A stretch of DNA of 64,000 bases from Clostridium sp. BJN0001 (GTDB taxonomy: Bacteria; Bacillota; Clostridia; Clostridiales; Clostridiaceae), in the NCBI RefSeq assembly GCF_022869825.1, contig NZ_CP094971.1, positions 1,365,501 through 1,429,500 on the forward strand. The letters are read 5' to 3'. This document shows, piece by piece, positions 37,363-47,911 of this stretch. Below the pieces are notes generated by a model, which searched no databases, was not told where the DNA came from, and saw only the letters and a program-made list of their open reading frames with translations. Every line of letters begins with the position of its first letter. Position 1 is the first letter of the stretch. The translations under genes were made by a program, and so were the position numbers.

Positions 37363-38400
37363 TTACAAAGATAGTTTAATATCAGGTATTCCAAAATATA
37401 TTAAAAGAGCTTGAGTTACTGTAACTATTTTTATTTTTTTGCTTTTAACATAATTTATAAATTCATCCAATTTATCTGGTACAAAAATATTATCTCCATA
37501 TTTAACTTCATCTTTCATCCAACAATGCTGAAATAAAATACACCACCCCTTCTCTTTATTTTCTTCATATTCCCAAACCATCTCACCTCCTGTCCAATTT
37601 CCTTCTGAATCAAAATAATCTTTCCATACTTTTTTATACCCAAGACTATTCATTACTTCATCTTCTTGCCATGTTCCAATTCCAGTTGATTTACATAAAT
37701 ACATTCTTGATATATTCAATTTTTTTAATGAAGATAATTGCATATTACCTTCACCAACATTCAAAGCATAACTTACAAATTTTGAACATACTTCTTCAAC
37801 TTTTGACGGATTTGGATCTGTATTAGCATTAGGGTATACTAATATTTGTTCAGTTATTGTTCCTGGAATTAAAAGTTTTTTATCAATCATATATTGTTTA
37901 CATCTTGTAATAAGACCAGGAGAATTTTCTGGACTTAATGTATATCCGCCTTTAATATGATTTAACAAATCATACCCTTCACTATTTAATTCTTGTAATT
38001 GTTCAGTTGTCATACTTCCTTTTAAATCAATCATATCAACAGGAATCGATAGACTTGCCTTTATTCCATACTTTTCATATATAGGATAAACAGTTGTTAA
38101 AAATTCTTCTGGAGCATCATCATCCATAAATGTAAAAAGAGTTTTATTTTTATATGATGAAAAAATATTATTTAATTGTTCTTTAAGTTTTTGCAATGTT
38201 TGCAAAATACCTTGAATTATAACTTTCTGTTCTTGCTGAATCAATATTAAATTTTCTATATTTTGAAACATAATCTCAATTATGTTTTTCTCTTCTTCAT
38301 TAAAATTGCTATGTTTTTTGTTATATCTTTCTAATTTATTTAAGTTTGTTTGTTCAACTATATTATCACAATTTTGCCAGTCTATATATTCATAGCTCAT
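37363..38400 (-). CDS. Tail-associated protein with polysaccharide deacetylase-like domain
   Basis: 345 residues. The N-terminal third has a coiled-coil-like helix (IEIMFQNIENLILIQQEQK). The remainder resembles a NodB/polysaccharide deacetylase barrel: LFTFMDDDAPEEFLTTVYP with Asp residues at the usual metal position, then YGIKASLSIP, and a late FQHCW. The canonical HxxxH is not clear; LLNHIKGG may stand in for it, so activity is uncertain. It overlaps the preceding small gene (stop/start ATGA). Position between tail genes and holin suggests a tail tip or fibre protein acting on cell-surface glycans. Confidence 0.72.
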   Translation of the reverse strand: MSYEYIDWQNCDNIVEQTNLNKLERYNKKHSNFNEEEKNIIEIMFQNIENLILIQQEQKVIIQGILQTLQKLKEQLNNIFSSYKNKTLFTFMDDDAPEEFLTTVYPIYEKYGIKASLSIPVDMIDLKGSMTTEQLQELNSEGYDLLNHIKGGYTLSPENSPGLITRCKQYMIDKKLLIPGTITEQILVYPNANTDPNPSKVEEVCSKFVSYALNVGEGNMQLSSLKKLNISRMYLCKSTGIGTWQEDEVMNSLGYKKVWKDYFDSEGNWTGGEMVWEYEENKEKGWCILFQHCWMKDEVKYGDNIFVPDKLDEFINYVKSKKIKIVTVTQALLIYFGIPDIKLSL

Positions 38401-38660
38401 CACTTCACCCCTGATATTTGTGCTGCATCATCAACAACTTTTTGCATTATCAAAACTAGCTTATTAGTACTTTCCAATAAAGACATGTTTTCTTTAATTT
38501 GAGTTTCTAACTGAACCTGTTTCTCTTTAAGTTTTTGTAATGATAAATTATTTTCTTCCATATTATCTTCATTGTTTTTTATACCATCTTCTATATTATT
38601 CATATTATCTTGATTAACCCAGGTCTTATTATTTTCCCATTTAGTTTTATTATATTCCAT
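38400..38660 (-). CDS. Small coiled-coil tail-region protein
   Basis: 86 residues, largely one long coiled coil (about 20-75). The N-terminal NKTKWENNKTWVNQDNMN resembles the start of many phage fibre proteins (KTxWxxG...WN). It is probably a tail-fibre linker or chaperone. AAGGAAGTG precedes the ATG. Confidence 0.6.
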   Translation of the reverse strand: MEYNKTKWENNKTWVNQDNMNNIEDGIKNNEDNMEENNLSLQKLKEKQVQLETQIKENMSLLESTNKLVLIMQKVVDDAAQISGVK

Positions 38661-38672
38661 AATTTCACTTCC

Positions 38673-41600
38673 TTATTTATCTGATACTTGTTGTTCATTC
38701 AATTTAAAAGTTCCACACAATGAATTATTTAATATTGGGCTACCATTAATTGTTATATCATATGCATCTTTAAATAAAACTGGATAGCTCAGTGTTATAT
38801 CTGGTGCAATTCCGTCACTTTCAACAACTATCCATGTATCTTGTCCACATGCAAGTATTGGCAATGGTTTTTCCAATTCATATACTTTCTCTTCATCAAG
38901 AATTTCTCCATTTTCATCTATTCTTTTTATAACTGAATCAACTGTTATTTCATCATAAATTGTACCTTTTGTCCTTAATGGTAAACATTCATCTGATATA
39001 TAATCTTTTAAATTACAAATATCTGTGTATTTACCATTTACATTCTTCGTTGATATAACAACATCTTTTGTAAAACATTCAATTTCATTTTCTATATAAC
39101 TACCTGGATTATTAGGAATATTACCTTCAAATAACATTATATTATTCAATATTAAAGTATTTTCACCATTAGGAGGATATATTGTTATGTATGAATGCAA
39201 TTCATCCGTTTTGAACTTGTATTGTATACTATCTCCATTCTTCACAGGCATTCCACCATTTAAAAATACTGTGCTGTTTTGTGTTCCATCAGTTTTATTT
39301 TCTGTAAACGCAAGTACAACACTGCCACTCCCTGAAGCTTTAAAACATATTGTATATTCTTTTGATGAACTTAAAAAGAACATATTTGTATATAAACCTG
39401 TAGAATAATCGTAGCTTCTTCTAGGACTAATATTTACAGTTTTACTCCTAGCCTTTATACCTAAAAAAGCAATGCATCCTATTTGAGATTTATACAGCAT
39501 AGTAACTTCATTTTTTAAGTCAATATCAATTGGAACTTTTCCAACTGACTTTTTAATAAGGTTAAAATCATATACACTCATTTCCTCTCCTCCTTTTACA
39601 GACTTAATTCCTGAATCTGTCTGAACTAATAGATCAGTCGCATATTTATCATCCATTGCTACTAATTCAGCAATTTGTGGTCCTGATGGCGTTTGTATTT
39701 CAACATAGTCTTTGCTTGTTATTCCAAAAGCTTTAGGCATTGTATCAATAGTATATCTATAATTACTTGATTTTAAATACATTTTATTTGGAACATACTT
39801 TAATAATTCACCAAGAGCATGTAAAATTTCTCCGCCATGAAATTGATACCAAATTCCATCATTTCTCCATGTACCTATTGTCGATTCTTTATTATAATCA
39901 CCTCTATCTGTTGGAAATTGAAAATTAATATCCATAAACATCAAACATTTATTTATAAGTGATAAACATATTCCATCACTTATAGCACAACTTTGATAAG
40001 CATATACTGCTGCCCTTAATATTAAAGCTACACCATGTAAATCTAATCCATCTTGAGTAGTTACAGATCCATCAGGATTAAAATTTGTAGGTGGACTTTC
40101 CTTACCAGATTTCCATACTTTATTTAATGACATAAAGAAATTATAAACTATGTTTTTAGCTGTTTTATTTTGGGGCTCATTCATTAATGCTAATGCAACA
40201 TTTGTTATTGCTCTATATTGATATCCACCCCAACTTGTATTTGGATCTGGACCAATAAAAGTAAAAGTATTTGGTTTCCCATACTCTAAATTATCCCATC
40301 TATCCCATATAAAACATGGCATAAAAAAATTGTATCCGTTTTTTAATCTTTTTGAATATTCAATTTGAGCATCTTTTAAAAATTTAAGATTTATATTAGT
40401 TCCCTTTTCGTCTCCTACATCCTGCCAAAACCAGGGGCACTGGTAGCCTGCATATGGTGTTCCTCTCCATGAATTAATTACTCCATTCACTGTATTCATA
40501 GTAAATGGAAATATATACGGAGAATATTTATAATCTTTAATAGGTAAAGGTCTCAAATAATGAAGCTTAAATGTTTGTGGTTTTTCTTCTGTTATTTCTA
40601 TATCTATATTTGTTGTATATGTTACAGTATTAAATTCAGCATCTTCTATGGTGCCTAATCTTAGCAATGTTAATTGACTAGTTTTAGATATTCCGCAAAA
40701 TAGTAAAGTATTCAATTCTCCTACTGGCGTATTTGGAACATCTATAAAGCCATTTTCTTGTATTTCATATAGATAAAAATCGCTTTTATCTAGTGAAACT
40801 GTTATTAATTTTTCTGAAGCTGGTAGTGCTTTAGCCCATTTCCATCCTGCTTCATCAAAAAAAGTTATTTCAATACATCCTGAACTAGAATAAGTTATTT
40901 TAGGAATCTCATTAAAAGTTCTACTTCTCATAGATGGATGGTATTGAGCATATCCTGCATATGCATTTCCTTCAGTATCATATTCAGTCCCTACTAAGAA
41001 ATCTACTTTTCTTGCAAGTCCTTCTTCTAATTTAACTTCGCTAAAAATTACATTGCAGTTATCACTTTTATATATAAGCTCTGCATGTGGGCTATAAAGC
41101 AAATCAAATTCACATTTTGATACATCTTTAAATTTATTTATTGGATATTTTAATACTTCTGCTTCATACTCATTTAATAACTCTCCAGTAACTTCATCAA
41201 ACAAAGGACCTTTTGCAATCTGACCATATGAAAATTCTTTTATAACTCCTGCAGCATTAAGACATTTAATTTTTAATACTATTGCTGTTCTTGTTCCTGC
41301 TTCTACTAACATTTCATAATACCTATCGTCATAATTGGTATCTCTATCTATTTTTGCCCCTAATAATATAGATCCAATTCCTTCTTCTATCATTATCTCT
41401 ATTGAACCATCTTCTGCATTTCGATTCCATTTAGGCTCTGGTATTCTATTAGAAGAATCTTTATACGTATTATCTTTATTTATTAATATTCCATCTTGGC
41501 TTTCATCTTCCGTAAGATTAAATGCAGCTCCAAAATATTGTTCTACATCTGATAATTGACATGTTCTTTTTAGTACATTTTGTGTATGATCTACTAATAA

Positions 41601-42428
41601 TCTATATCTTTCTGATTTTGTTATAGAATATAACTTTTTCCAACAAAAATAAGACCACCAAAGACTATCAACTGCTGCATCAGTTTCTCCTTCTTTAAGT
41701 GGTCTCCAAATTGGATAAGCTTCATAATTTTCAGATGGTTTTATAACTGGTCCTCCCATATCACTATAAACAACAATAATTGTATCTGTAATATTGTCTT
41801 TTAATCGTATTGATATCTCATTTTCATCTACAATCCAATTAGATATTTCATACTCAAATACATCTTTTTCAGAAACAGTTGTATCTTTAGGTACTATTGA
41901 AGCATATGGATCATCCCACGCCAATTTTGCATTGATAGTAAATGCCTTAAATACTTTTCTTGCTTCATACTTAGTTTTTATACTACCTTTTCCATTTTCA
42001 ACTTTTATTTTTTTAGTATAATACGCTTCTGAAATAAAATCCTTAGATACATTGAAAAGCCAATGAGGAATATACGTATTTAATTCACTGAATTTATAAT
42101 CTTTTGGAAATTTACAGTTTTTATATAGATATTTAAATGCTGATTCTATAAGTTTTTCAGCCATTCCAAGCCATTTCATTTTTTTTGTTGCTTCATACAT
42201 GGCCAATAATCCTAATATACTTAAAAATTGTCCTTCAGATGTCCCACTTTCAGGTGTAAAGTATCCGTTTCTTCCTATTTCTTCATGATATTGTGCTTTT
42301 ACTAAATTATCCATATTATGCGCCATTGGTTCAATACTTCGAGTATTAAAACTTAACCAATCAAAATAATAATTTGCCCATTTTATTATTTTATTTGGAC
42401 TTACTTCTATATCATCAATTATTCGCAA
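38673..42428 (-). CDS. Large tail protein, candidate receptor-binding/tailspike
   Basis: 1251 residues. No family is recognised with certainty. Aromatic-rich helices in the first 300 and again at about 640-880 (for example YQCPWFWQDVGD, FNPDGSVTTQDGLDLHG, IWYQFHGGEILHALGELL) look like an (alpha/alpha)6 glycosidase-type toroid with an inserted beta-rich domain (about 320-640). The C-terminal third is beta-rich and could bind carbohydrate. The start is TTG, about 7 nt after GGAGGTG and 2 bp from the upstream tail gene. Its place after the tail hub and before the fibre genes fits host recognition. Confidence 0.65.
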   Translation of the reverse strand: MRIIDDIEVSPNKIIKWANYYFDWLSFNTRSIEPMAHNMDNLVKAQYHEEIGRNGYFTPESGTSEGQFLSILGLLAMYEATKKMKWLGMAEKLIESAFKYLYKNCKFPKDYKFSELNTYIPHWLFNVSKDFISEAYYTKKIKVENGKGSIKTKYEARKVFKAFTINAKLAWDDPYASIVPKDTTVSEKDVFEYEISNWIVDENEISIRLKDNITDTIIVVYSDMGGPVIKPSENYEAYPIWRPLKEGETDAAVDSLWWSYFCWKKLYSITKSERYRLLVDHTQNVLKRTCQLSDVEQYFGAAFNLTEDESQDGILINKDNTYKDSSNRIPEPKWNRNAEDGSIEIMIEEGIGSILLGAKIDRDTNYDDRYYEMLVEAGTRTAIVLKIKCLNAAGVIKEFSYGQIAKGPLFDEVTGELLNEYEAEVLKYPINKFKDVSKCEFDLLYSPHAELIYKSDNCNVIFSEVKLEEGLARKVDFLVGTEYDTEGNAYAGYAQYHPSMRSRTFNEIPKITYSSSGCIEITFFDEAGWKWAKALPASEKLITVSLDKSDFYLYEIQENGFIDVPNTPVGELNTLLFCGISKTSQLTLLRLGTIEDAEFNTVTYTTNIDIEITEEKPQTFKLHYLRPLPIKDYKYSPYIFPFTMNTVNGVINSWRGTPYAGYQCPWFWQDVGDEKGTNINLKFLKDAQIEYSKRLKNGYNFFMPCFIWDRWDNLEYGKPNTFTFIGPDPNTSWGGYQYRAITNVALALMNEPQNKTAKNIVYNFFMSLNKVWKSGKESPPTNFNPDGSVTTQDGLDLHGVALILRAAVYAYQSCAISDGICLSLINKCLMFMDINFQFPTDRGDYNKESTIGTWRNDGIWYQFHGGEILHALGELLKYVPNKMYLKSSNYRYTIDTMPKAFGITSKDYVEIQTPSGPQIAELVAMDDKYATDLLVQTDSGIKSVKGGEEMSVYDFNLIKKSVGKVPIDIDLKNEVTMLYKSQIGCIAFLGIKARSKTVNISPRRSYDYSTGLYTNMFFLSSSKEYTICFKASGSGSVVLAFTENKTDGTQNSTVFLNGGMPVKNGDSIQYKFKTDELHSYITIYPPNGENTLILNNIMLFEGNIPNNPGSYIENEIECFTKDVVISTKNVNGKYTDICNLKDYISDECLPLRTKGTIYDEITVDSVIKRIDENGEILDEEKVYELEKPLPILACGQDTWIVVESDGIAPDITLSYPVLFKDAYDITINGSPILNNSLCGTFKLNEQQVSDK

Positions 42429-42430
42429 AA

Positions 42431-44065
42431 TTACACCTCCAAGTCAGTTCTAAACCATACATCTCCAACTTTTGCATCTACATTTCCATTATCAATCATA
42501 TAAGCTCTATCCTTTTCACACATTTTACCATCTTGAAACACTATTCCATATTCAAGACTACTACCTGGAACTGCAGATACACCATCAATATAAACATAAC
42601 CACTTACACATTCTATTTTTAATCGCATAACATTTGTATTAGGAGCAACAATTATATAATCAGGTTCTGGATGCCAATACAGATCATATACTTCAAAATC
42701 GACTTCAACTCCTGTTTCAGTATTATACGCATCCCTTGATGATGACTGTAATTTAAGCTTATCTCCATTAGTATTTTCTATCCATACTTTTATAACACCT
42801 TCTCCTAAAATTCTAAAAGAATACCTTGTTGATAATGATGCCCACTTTGAACCATCAACTAACTCAACTCCAGTAAAAGCCTTTTGAAAACAATGCTGCC
42901 CTTTAGTTAAATAAAGAGAATAATCACCATAAGCACTATAAGCTGTAGATACAATTCCATCTGTATCCCAATAATCTGGTTTTAAATTTTCATCAAATCT
43001 TGCAAAACTAGAGTTATATATATAATTTGGTATATGCCATATTCCTTTTGCTATTCTTGTATAATTTTCTTCAGATGTGCTTTTATCTCCTGGTTTATTA
43101 GCAAAACTTTCTAAATCAACGCTCATTCCACCGTTAAATGTTAATTTGGTATGCATTACAGCAACATTATAATACTTATCTGTATTGTTACTATCTTCTA
43201 CTTTTACAATATCTCCTGTTTCTATATATGGTAGTCCTCTCATTTTTAATGAAATATCATTATAGGATATATTAATCAATTTTATATATACTTCTTCAAC
43301 GATTTTATTCGTAACTAATGGATTAATACATTTAATGATTTTATATTCTTCTGACTCTCCCCTAGATATAGAATATGAATCATTTATTTGAAAACGCACC
43401 GAACCTGGTGTAAATGTAGAAACATCAACTTTTTGAGTATTATAATTTTTCTTTTTAATAATTTCATCATTTTCTTTAAAAGTTACTATAGTAATATTTC
43501 CGTTTTTATTAAATTTAGCGCATCCACAATTAGCAGATGCTATATAGCTCAATATTTCTTTATAAGTATATCCACTAGGCTTTGAATCAATAGTATATGG
43601 CTCACTTGTAAATTCAACTACTACATTTAAACGTTCAGCCAATTCTTCTAATAAAGATTGCATAGATGTCGGATAAGTTAAGCTAGAAGAAAAAATTCTA
43701 TCTAGCTTATTCATCATATCATAGCAAACATATTTCACTGAATTATTTATCTGAGGTTCAGAATCAACAAAAAACACCCCCAAAGGCATCCATTCACTTT
43801 GATTTTCTCCATTATAATCAGCAAAACAGATATATGGCTTTACTTTATCCCCTGCTTTAATAATACTTGATTTTGTTTCTATTTCTAAAATAGAACTCAT
43901 TGTTGAACCTATTTCTAAACAGCTCCCACATATTGAATCTTCTATAGTTATAGAATTTATATTATTTGATGATATTATAGTACTATCATTAACTTCTGCT
44001 TTAAGTTTTATATTTCTAGTCGTGTTTTTAGCATAATTTTTAAAAAGTTGTGATACATTATACAT
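42431..44065 (-). CDS. Tail hub/tip protein with C-terminal carbohydrate-binding-like domain
   Basis: 544 residues. Residues 1-330 look like a siphovirus tail-hub fold: LEIGSTMSSILEIETK, WMPLGVFFVDSEP, KYVCYDMMNKLD and LPYIETGDIVKV. Residues 350-500 have jelly-roll-like strands (GDYSLYLTKGQHCFQKAF) like carbohydrate-binding modules. The ending AKVGDVWFRTD is common in phage tail-tip proteins. It is downstream of the tape measure and distal-tail genes, as expected. Confidence 0.72.
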   Translation of the reverse strand: MYNVSQLFKNYAKNTTRNIKLKAEVNDSTIISSNNINSITIEDSICGSCLEIGSTMSSILEIETKSSIIKAGDKVKPYICFADYNGENQSEWMPLGVFFVDSEPQINNSVKYVCYDMMNKLDRIFSSSLTYPTSMQSLLEELAERLNVVVEFTSEPYTIDSKPSGYTYKEILSYIASANCGCAKFNKNGNITIVTFKENDEIIKKKNYNTQKVDVSTFTPGSVRFQINDSYSISRGESEEYKIIKCINPLVTNKIVEEVYIKLINISYNDISLKMRGLPYIETGDIVKVEDSNNTDKYYNVAVMHTKLTFNGGMSVDLESFANKPGDKSTSEENYTRIAKGIWHIPNYIYNSSFARFDENLKPDYWDTDGIVSTAYSAYGDYSLYLTKGQHCFQKAFTGVELVDGSKWASLSTRYSFRILGEGVIKVWIENTNGDKLKLQSSSRDAYNTETGVEVDFEVYDLYWHPEPDYIIVAPNTNVMRLKIECVSGYVYIDGVSAVPGSSLEYGIVFQDGKMCEKDRAYMIDNGNVDAKVGDVWFRTDLEV

Positions 44066-44074
44066 AAAACTTAC

Positions 44075-44416
44075 CTACAATTCTATAATATTAAATTTTA
44101 CATCTTTATATAAATTCAAAAGCAAATTAGTAACTGGTCTGTCTCCTACATAGAATTCCCCAGTTTTATTTTTATTACTTTGTGGATCAGTGTAATTAAC
44201 TGAAAAAGATGAATTTGAAACTGCTGTTAATATTATTGATAATTCTTCTTTTGTCATGACTCCAAATTCAAAACTTATTTTTCGCTTTACAGCTATTCTA
44301 TCTCTAGTTAAAGTTCCTTCTGCATTTCTTGTTGTATCACCATCAACATCAACTATACTAATTTGGCAATTTGTTAAATAAGGTTTAAAATCTATTCCAT
44401 TAACTTCTATCGTCAT
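44075..44416 (-). CDS. Small distal tail-type protein (DUF6711-like)
   Basis: 113 residues, beta-rich: MTIEVNGIDFKPYLTNCQ and FEFGVMTKEELSIILTAVS. This resembles a family of short proteins encoded directly after the tape measure in clostridial phages; a distal tail role is inferred from position. AAGGAG lies before the ATG. Confidence 0.65.
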   Translation of the reverse strand: MTIEVNGIDFKPYLTNCQISIVDVDGDTTRNAEGTLTRDRIAVKRKISFEFGVMTKEELSIILTAVSNSSFSVNYTDPQSNKNKTGEFYVGDRPVTNLLLNLYKDVKFNIIEL

Positions 44417-44428
44417 AATTTATTCTCC

Positions 44429-47400
44429 TTATATTAAGATAATCTTTTTTCCAATTTGTTTTTCTAGCTGTCTTATTCCATCAATTGTACCTCTTGCTAT
44501 TTCTCTTTTGTCTATCTGTAATACTATCTCAGTTAATTCAGACTCTTTGTTTGTTGTTGTCAATAAGCCATCAAGTAGTATCTGCATTTTATCTCCAACA
44601 GCATTAGCAACTGCTTGCCCTAAGCTACTAACAAATCCTGTGTTTTCTAATGGAACAACAGCTTCCTTACCTGCTTCACCTACCATTGCGAGTGTTGGAC
44701 TATCTATAATTCCACCTCGTGCAAGATATGGGATTTTACCAATGTTTAGTCCAAAACTTTTACCCCCATAGCTAGGTACCCAGTCAGGTATATTAATGTC
44801 TAATCCATTCAAACCACCTATAACAGTATTAATCATTCCTATAATAGCATTTAATGGAGAACGTATAACTCCTTCAAGAGAATTAACTATACCACTAAAT
44901 ATATTTTTTACACCTTTCCATGCTTTTTCCCAATTGCCCGTAAATGTTCCTGAAACAAAGTCATTTATTCCATTAAATATCTTTTTTATTCCTTCCCAAA
45001 CCTCTTTTGAACTATTAGAAAATCCATTTAAAACATCTCCTAATATTCCAAAGCTGTTTGACCAGTCTGTTGTAAATATGCTACTTAAATATTTATCAAA
45101 CAAATCAATTACACTCGTTATTATTTCCCAAGCTCCAGTCCATATAGTCTGTAAACCTTTAGTAGCCTGTTCCCAGTCTCCTGTAAAAGTTCCTACTAAG
45201 AAATCAATTAATCCACCGCATACTTCTATTGCACCTTTTATTATGTCTGCAATAACTCCACCTAAATCTATTATGATTTTTCCAATTGTTTCAAAAGCAC
45301 TAGCAAATAAAGGTGATAGACTTTCTATTATCCAATTAATAAATGGAACTAATATTTCTGTCCAAATTTTAGTTATTCCATCAGTAATTTTCCCAATTAA
45401 ATCAAGAAATGCATCTATTAATGGTTGTATTTGATCACTTACCAATACTGAAAAAAGTTCTGATAGTTCCGATAAAACTGGAACTACATATGTGTTATAT
45501 CCTTCTAGTAGTGTACTAAAAATAGAACTTAAACCAGTCCCAATTGCTGTAAACATAGGACTTATATGCTCATCATATACTTCATTTAATTTTATCATGC
45601 TATTAGTAACAAGCTGTGCAATACTTCCAACTACTGTTTCAATAGGTTGCAATGTCTCACTTATTGCTGTTTTTATAGCATCCTTATTTTCTATAAATGG
45701 TCTTGTTATAGCATCCAATATATCTCTAAAAGCTTTTGCAATAACTTCAGTTATTCCCATAAATGCATTAGCAAATATAGCTATTAAATCTGCAGTTATC
45801 TGTTTAGCAGTATCCGACCTAAACACACTGAAAATATCTGCACAGGCAGTTGCAAAATTACCTATTATTGTTTCCGTTTCAGATGAGATATCAAACATAT
45901 CAACAATATATTTTTTTATAGAATCACAATTTTGTTGAAGATATAAATTAATTCCGCCAAGTAAATTATCAGCTATGGTTACTCCAATACTTGCAACTGA
46001 ACCTGTTATCTGCCCTAACGAATATATTGTTGTTTTTACCCATTCTTTAGCAGCATTGACTACTTCACTATCTGAAAAAATATCTTTCAATGATTTTTTA
46101 ATGCCATCTATTGACTGCTTTATTCCATCAAAATTAGTATCAGCAAAACCGACTTTAAATCCATCTTTAAATATATTAAAAGCTTCTTGAAGTTTCTTTT
46201 TCATATTATCGACCATAGATTGAATTTTACTATCCATTTCATCTATGCCTGGTGTATCATAAAGTTGTGGAACATTTGCTCCACCTCCACCACCAGAACC
46301 TGCATCAGCACCTGAATCATTTTTTGAATTTAATTGATTTATCTCATCAAAACCCATGAGTTGATTAGTAGCTTCTTTAGCTTCTTTTCCTGCTTTTTTG
46401 GCTGCTCCTCCATAAACTCCCATAGCTTTTTTAGCATTTATTAGTCCTTGTGTTGCTTGTTTACTTTGCTTAAATGTTTTACCAAAAATTGCACTTATAA
46501 AACTTGCTATATACGCAGTAATAGTTGCTAATCCTCTCATTAAAGCATTTATTGCAGGAAGTATTGCATAGAATATTGGCGTAAATGCAACTGTTAAATT
46601 GCTCTTAATCTGATTTAAAGATGATACAAACTGCTCATTTGTGTTTAAATTGTTTAGCATTCCGTTTGCCATAGCTCCAAGTCCACGAATAACTATTGGA
46701 AATATTACTCCCCAAGCCAACATACTTTTTGCCATCATTGCCATTCCATAGCTCGCTCCACGTGAGCTATTACCAGTATTTTTCATATGCTGATTTGTAT
46801 TTTTTATATTTGAATTAAACTTTTTTGTCACATTTCCAGATCTTCTAGCACTTGCACTAAATGACTTTGTACTTTCTGATACATTATTAATTCCGCTTGC
46901 AGCTTCAGTAGCATTAGCTTTTAAAGATGATAACTTACTATCTAAATCTGATAATTTAAAACCGAGTTTATTAGACTGTCCTATAAGCTTATTTATACTT
47001 GCTTCTGTTTTTAAAATTTGTTCCTGTATTTTATTTTTGGTGTTTGGATTGAATGCTGATACATACGATTGCTTTAATTGTAAAAGCTTTTTTCTTTGCA
47101 TATCTATCTTAGCATTAACATTATTAAGAGTTTCCTCAGTATTAGATATCTGAGCTTTTATCTCCTCTTCATTAACTGGTGAACCTCTAGTTTTGTTAAC
47201 ATTTGATGCTTTTGCAGTTTTTGTTGCTTTTGTATCTTCAGATTTATGGAAATTGATTTTAGGTGGCTTAATATTTCTTATTACTGAAAAAGCACTCGAA
47301 AGAGTATCTTTTATTACTTGTGATGTTCTATTTAAACCATTTTTAATTGAACTATTCATTTTTGACATTGCTACATCTGCTTGCTTATTTATATTATCAA

Positions 47401-47533
47401 ACATATTTTTACTTGAATTATTTGTTGCATTCTTCATTTTAGATGCAATTAGATCAGACATCATATTTATCTGCTTACCAAGATCACTTTTAACCTCTAA
47501 ATCAAGACTTATTTTTCCTACACTATCACTCAC
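44429..47533 (-). CDS. Phage tail tape measure protein
   Basis: 1034 residues that set tail length. The N-terminus has coiled coils (about 1-240). Hydrophobic segments follow around 270-360 (SMLAWGVIFPIVIRGLG, ITAYIASFISAIFG), then a Gly-rich joint (GADAGSGGGGGAN) and long amphipathic helical repeats typical of tape measures (for example GNWEKAWKGVKNIF twice). Near the C-terminus AGEAGKEAVVPLE is the usual tape-measure motif. An attenuator-like hairpin lies just upstream. Confidence 0.93.
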   Translation of the reverse strand: MSDSVGKISLDLEVKSDLGKQINMMSDLIASKMKNATNNSSKNMFDNINKQADVAMSKMNSSIKNGLNRTSQVIKDTLSSAFSVIRNIKPPKINFHKSEDTKATKTAKASNVNKTRGSPVNEEEIKAQISNTEETLNNVNAKIDMQRKKLLQLKQSYVSAFNPNTKNKIQEQILKTEASINKLIGQSNKLGFKLSDLDSKLSSLKANATEAASGINNVSESTKSFSASARRSGNVTKKFNSNIKNTNQHMKNTGNSSRGASYGMAMMAKSMLAWGVIFPIVIRGLGAMANGMLNNLNTNEQFVSSLNQIKSNLTVAFTPIFYAILPAINALMRGLATITAYIASFISAIFGKTFKQSKQATQGLINAKKAMGVYGGAAKKAGKEAKEATNQLMGFDEINQLNSKNDSGADAGSGGGGGANVPQLYDTPGIDEMDSKIQSMVDNMKKKLQEAFNIFKDGFKVGFADTNFDGIKQSIDGIKKSLKDIFSDSEVVNAAKEWVKTTIYSLGQITGSVASIGVTIADNLLGGINLYLQQNCDSIKKYIVDMFDISSETETIIGNFATACADIFSVFRSDTAKQITADLIAIFANAFMGITEVIAKAFRDILDAITRPFIENKDAIKTAISETLQPIETVVGSIAQLVTNSMIKLNEVYDEHISPMFTAIGTGLSSIFSTLLEGYNTYVVPVLSELSELFSVLVSDQIQPLIDAFLDLIGKITDGITKIWTEILVPFINWIIESLSPLFASAFETIGKIIIDLGGVIADIIKGAIEVCGGLIDFLVGTFTGDWEQATKGLQTIWTGAWEIITSVIDLFDKYLSSIFTTDWSNSFGILGDVLNGFSNSSKEVWEGIKKIFNGINDFVSGTFTGNWEKAWKGVKNIFSGIVNSLEGVIRSPLNAIIGMINTVIGGLNGLDINIPDWVPSYGGKSFGLNIGKIPYLARGGIIDSPTLAMVGEAGKEAVVPLENTGFVSSLGQAVANAVGDKMQILLDGLLTTTNKESELTEIVLQIDKREIARGTIDGIRQLEKQIGKKIILI

Positions 47534-47550
47534 TTATTGACCTCCTCCCT

Positions 47551-47583
47551 AAAAAATAAGAGATACCTAGTTTTGGGTACCTC
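47551..47583 (-). terminator. Attenuator-like hairpin before the tape measure gene
   Basis: Minus-strand 8-bp stem (47576-47583 with 47560-47567) followed by TTATTTTTT. It straddles the stop codon of the upstream gene. Confidence 0.55.
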
Positions 47584-47911
47584 CAAACATTTCTTTTATT
47601 ATATTTTGTACTTCTTTTACCTTCTCTGACTTTTGTTCATTTGTCATATACTTAATTGGATTATTTTTGTTTCTCCAATCATTTCTTATTTTATGTTGTT
47701 CCTTAGTAAAATTCTTAATTACATCCTTATCTTCTTCACTTCTAATAGCAACAATATTTCCAAGTGGAGTTTTTGGCAATATTCCATTCAGTAAAGAACA
47801 AAATTCTTGCCAAGTCATATTATCTATCTGTGACAAGCGTATATTGTATTGTGCTGCAAAAGATGATTCTATAAGACTCCAATCCTCATATAAGTCATAC
47901 CATTTATTCAA
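47567..47911 (-). CDS. Tail assembly chaperone, Gp15-like (second frame)
   Basis: 114 residues. DNMTWQEFCSLLNGILP and GNIVAIRSEEDK match the Gp15-type proteins next to tape measure genes. The first codon seen is TTG, overlapping the previous gene by 8 bp, and there is no Shine-Dalgarno. The frame stays open upstream past that TTG. It may therefore be made as a frameshift extension of the upstream chaperone, or by translational coupling. Confidence 0.75.
   Translation of the reverse strand: MNKWYDLYEDWSLIESSFAAQYNIRLSQIDNMTWQEFCSLLNGILPKTPLGNIVAIRSEEDKDVIKNFTKEQHKIRNDWRNKNNPIKYMTNEQKSEKVKEVQNIIKEMFGGTQN

Noticed and set aside
44796-45434. A 212-codon plus-strand frame opposite the tape measure gene
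   Set aside because: It has no ribosome-binding site and mirrors the regular codon pattern of the tape measure protein.
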